Assembly: GCA_013314815.1 (NCBI GenBank)
Contig: JABUEY010000003.1
Coordinates: forward strand, 1 to 64,000
DNA from: Syntrophobacteraceae bacterium
GTDB lineage: Bacteria; Desulfobacterota; Syntrophobacteria; Syntrophobacterales; Syntrophobacteraceae
Length of the DNA stretch: 64,000 nucleotides
Direction of reading: 5' to 3'
The notes under the pieces were generated by a model. The model was given only the letters and a program-made list of their open reading frames with translations. It did no database searches and had not been told where the DNA came from. This document shows, piece by piece, positions 62,310 to 64,000 of the stretch (the first letter of the stretch is position 1; each line of letters starts with the position of its first letter). Position numbers and translations under genes: made by a program.

Positions 62310-62669
62310 GGCCAGAGTATGTTCAGTCACGGCTGAGGGAAAATCCTTTGTATGGCTTCACATCGTATGAAGCCTTCCCGGTTCGACGTCCGCCCAGGGG
62401 CCGCAGGCAAGCCTCGAACCGTTCCGGAGAACCGATCGAGGCAAAGGCAAAAAACCCCCTTGGGCCTGCCCCCGTCTTCAAAGCGAGGCCAAACGGAGAC
62501 CGACGCAGCAAGGCGGCGGAGGTTGGTTCCCCATCGGAAACCAACCTCTTATGGCTTCACTGCAAGTGGTTACGATGTCTTAAAGCCTAATGAGAAGCTT
62601 CTGTCAATAATGGAATGGAAGTCGCTTTCCATACAACCGGTTTTCGGCGTCTGGAGACCGGCCCGTCGA
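62310..62669. other. 360-nt livK-livH spacer with hairpins and direct repeat
   Basis: No gene. TATGGCTTCAC occurs at 62351-62361 and again at about 62550-62560. The first copy forms GGCTTCA/TGAAGCC with nearby sequence. A 10-bp hairpin is at 62519-62548. The region is probably a processing or attenuation site that keeps binding-protein mRNA in excess over permease mRNA. Confidence 0.5.
62519..62548 (-). terminator. Strong hairpin between livK and livH
   Basis: GAGGTTGGTT pairs perfectly with AACCAACCTC across a 10-nt loop. No T-run follows on the minus strand, so partial termination or 3'-end protection of livK mRNA is more likely than full termination. Confidence 0.5.
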
Positions 62670-63854
62670 TTACCTGGCAAGAGCCCATTTGCCGTCTTTC
62701 ACCACAACCATCTCGAGATCGTTCTTGCTCAGTCCGTTGTGGTCCTGGGGCGAGAAATTGAAGATACCGTGCATGCCCACAAAGCCCCGCGTATTTTCGA
62801 TGTGGTCCCTGATTTTTGCGGAGTCGGGTCCGACGGCCTTGAGTGCCGCGATGGCCAGGTGCATCGCGTCCCAGGCATGCCCGCCGAACGAGGAAATGGG
62901 TTCCTTGAAACGCTGTTCATAATCGGCGGTGTAGGCCATGATGACCTTCTTCTGCGGCTGGTCATCAGGGAGCAGCGGGCCGACATTGACCCGGGCCAGG
63001 GGGAGCAGGACTCCCTCGGCGGCCGGTCCGGCCAGTTCGAGATTCTTCAGGCTGCCAAAGCCGTGGCTCTGAAAGAGCGGTATGGAATCCAGTCCGAGAT
63101 CCCGCCAGTTCTTTACGGCAAGAATCTGAGTGGGACCGACGGACCAGTTGACGATGGCCTGGGGCTGGGTTCCCCGAATCTTCGTGAGCTGGGCGGTCAG
63201 GTCCGTATCCTGAGGTCCGAAGCGTTCGTCGGCCACAATGGTCATCCCGTATTCAGGAGCGAGCCTTAGAAACTCCTCGCGCGCACTGGCCCCGTATCCC
63301 GTAGAATCGGTCATGATGGCCACCCGCTCGATGCCTTTTGACTTCATGTAATCGAACATCCTGCCCACCACGTGGGCGTCGGAGCCGGCAACCTTGAAGA
63401 TCCATCGGCGGCTTTCAATGGGAGTGACAATCTTGTAGCTGGTGGCACAGGAAATGAGGGGAACCTGTGCTTCCTCGGCCACGCTGACCACCGCAAGGCT
63501 TTCGCCGCTGCGCGTCGGCCCGATGATGACCGGCACTTTGTCCTTCTTGATGAGCTTCTTCACGGCAAGATTGCACTTGGTGGCATCACTTTCGTCGTCG
63601 TAGACGATCAGTTCCAGCGGCTGACCGTTGATTCCGCCCGCCTTGTTGCTCTGGTCGGCGATCATCTCGGCGGTCTTCTTTTCAGGCTCTCCGAGAAAGG
63701 ACCCTACCCCCGTGATGGAGAACACGGCTCCTATCTTGTACGGCTCCCCGGCCAGCGCGTTCGTACTGATGGCGGGATTGAAAAGCAGTCCCAGGAAAAT
63801 CGGCAGAAAGAATGCCGCTGCGATCCGGCGTGCGAGGTGTTTCGGATGTTTCAT
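62670..63854 (-). CDS. livK: Branched-chain amino acid-type ABC transporter substrate-binding protein
   Basis: A 394-residue periplasmic binding protein with a signal peptide (hydrophobic 11-29, then ALAGE). The Peripla_BP_6 fold is evident from YKIGAVFSITGVGSFLGEPE, VIIGPTRSGESLAV and the C-terminal NFSPQDHNGLSKNDLEMV. The ligand may be branched-chain or aromatic amino acids or aryl acids, given iorAB and paaK downstream. AAGGAG lies 5 nt before the ATG. Confidence 0.93.
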   Translation of the reverse strand: MKHPKHLARRIAAAFFLPIFLGLLFNPAISTNALAGEPYKIGAVFSITGVGSFLGEPEKKTAEMIADQSNKAGGINGQPLELIVYDDESDATKCNLAVKKLIKKDKVPVIIGPTRSGESLAVVSVAEEAQVPLISCATSYKIVTPIESRRWIFKVAGSDAHVVGRMFDYMKSKGIERVAIMTDSTGYGASAREEFLRLAPEYGMTIVADERFGPQDTDLTAQLTKIRGTQPQAIVNWSVGPTQILAVKNWRDLGLDSIPLFQSHGFGSLKNLELAGPAAEGVLLPLARVNVGPLLPDDQPQKKVIMAYTADYEQRFKEPISSFGGHAWDAMHLAIAALKAVGPDSAKIRDHIENTRGFVGMHGIFNFSPQDHNGLSKNDLEMVVVKDGKWALAR

Positions 63855-63909
63855 AATGGCTCCTTCCATGCATTGGTCCCGTCCTGTCCATGTCCTTATC
63901 CAACGAAAA

Positions 63910-63937
63910 AAGCCGTGGTTCACACAAACCACGGCTT
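63910..63937 (-). terminator. Intrinsic terminator-like hairpin upstream of livK
   Basis: AAGCCGTGGTT pairs perfectly with AACCACGGCTT across a 6-nt loop, followed on the minus strand by six T. It either ends a gene beyond the right edge or acts as an attenuator in the livK leader. Confidence 0.7.
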
Positions 63938-63947
63938 GAAAAATAAA

Positions 63948-63980
63948 CCGTGGGCAGTCGCTTGTGCGGTCTGCCCACGG
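63948..63980 (-). repeat. Second tandem hairpin upstream of livK
   Basis: CCGTGGGCAG and CTGCCCACGG form a perfect 10-bp stem with a 13-nt loop, 10 nt from the previous hairpin. Confidence 0.6.
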
Positions 63981-63997
63981 CCTCGAAACTTGAGGCC
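63979..63997 (-). repeat. Third tandem hairpin upstream of livK
   Basis: GGCCTC and GAGGCC flank 7 nt. It shares two bases with the second hairpin, so the two cannot fully form together. Confidence 0.45.
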
Positions 63998-64000
63998 CTT

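Noticed and set aside
1-64000. CRISPR arrays, prophage, insertion sequences
   Set aside because: No regularly spaced repeats, integrase, transposase or phage structural motif was found on either strand.

Overview
The window reads as chromosomal DNA of a moderately GC-rich, anaerobic Desulfobacterota (former Deltaproteobacteria), most like the Syntrophobacteraceae. The inference rests on gene content: an AspRS-GatC fusion gene, a small Sec-containing dual-CXXC protein, indolepyruvate:ferredoxin oxidoreductase beside a phenylacetate-CoA ligase and a Liv-type ABC importer, a TauE/SafE exporter operon, and an archaeal-type class I aldolase. No rRNA, phage, transposase, integrase or CRISPR array was seen.

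Layout. Positions 1-11,300 hold a mostly minus-strand housekeeping block: a CDP-archaeol synthase-like gene cut by the left edge, a sigma-70 factor, a TGS-domain GTPase, alaS, recA, thpR, cinA and larC, then two tRNA-Ser genes. A plus-strand gene with an in-frame UGA followed by a hairpin sits between the GTPase and alaS. Positions 11,400-17,100 carry arfB, a hybrid histidine kinase that lacks its 5' end, an amidohydrolase and an RsbW-like ATPase/GNAT fusion. Positions 17,260-22,130 are a translation operon, aspS-gatC (fused, with a one-base frame break), a gatA relative without its catalytic triad, and gatB. hisF and an isochorismatase-type hydrolase follow. Positions 24,500-34,000 are rich in exported proteins: a DUF6623-like protein, a CBM9-like protein, an HExxH metallopeptidase and a large M6 protease, with a dual-specificity phosphatase and an ASCH protein among them. 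Positions 34,300-39,000 hold an ADP-ribosylglycohydrolase, a CPBP protease, the aldolase, and a secreted EndoU nuclease with a small acidic partner gene. Positions 39,000-44,050 carry a kinase/regulator pair, a lone receiver protein and a TauE/SafE operon with very small membrane proteins. Positions 44,900-49,950 hold gpmI, two tandem trypsin-like proteases, a VanZ-like protein and pgpA. A 1,569-residue protein of unknown function follows. The right end (54,880-63,860) is an iorB-iorA-paaK-livFGMHK block on the minus strand.

How parts may work together (inference). The aspS-gatC/gatA-like/gatB operon should couple tRNA aspartylation to transamidation, but its GatA cannot be the amidase, so a second active GatA must exist elsewhere or the operon has another role. 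The right-hand block fits uptake of branched-chain or aromatic amino acids, oxidative decarboxylation of their 2-oxo acids, and CoA activation of aryl acids. Longer intergenic gaps carry at least three dispersed repeat families and several perfect hairpins.
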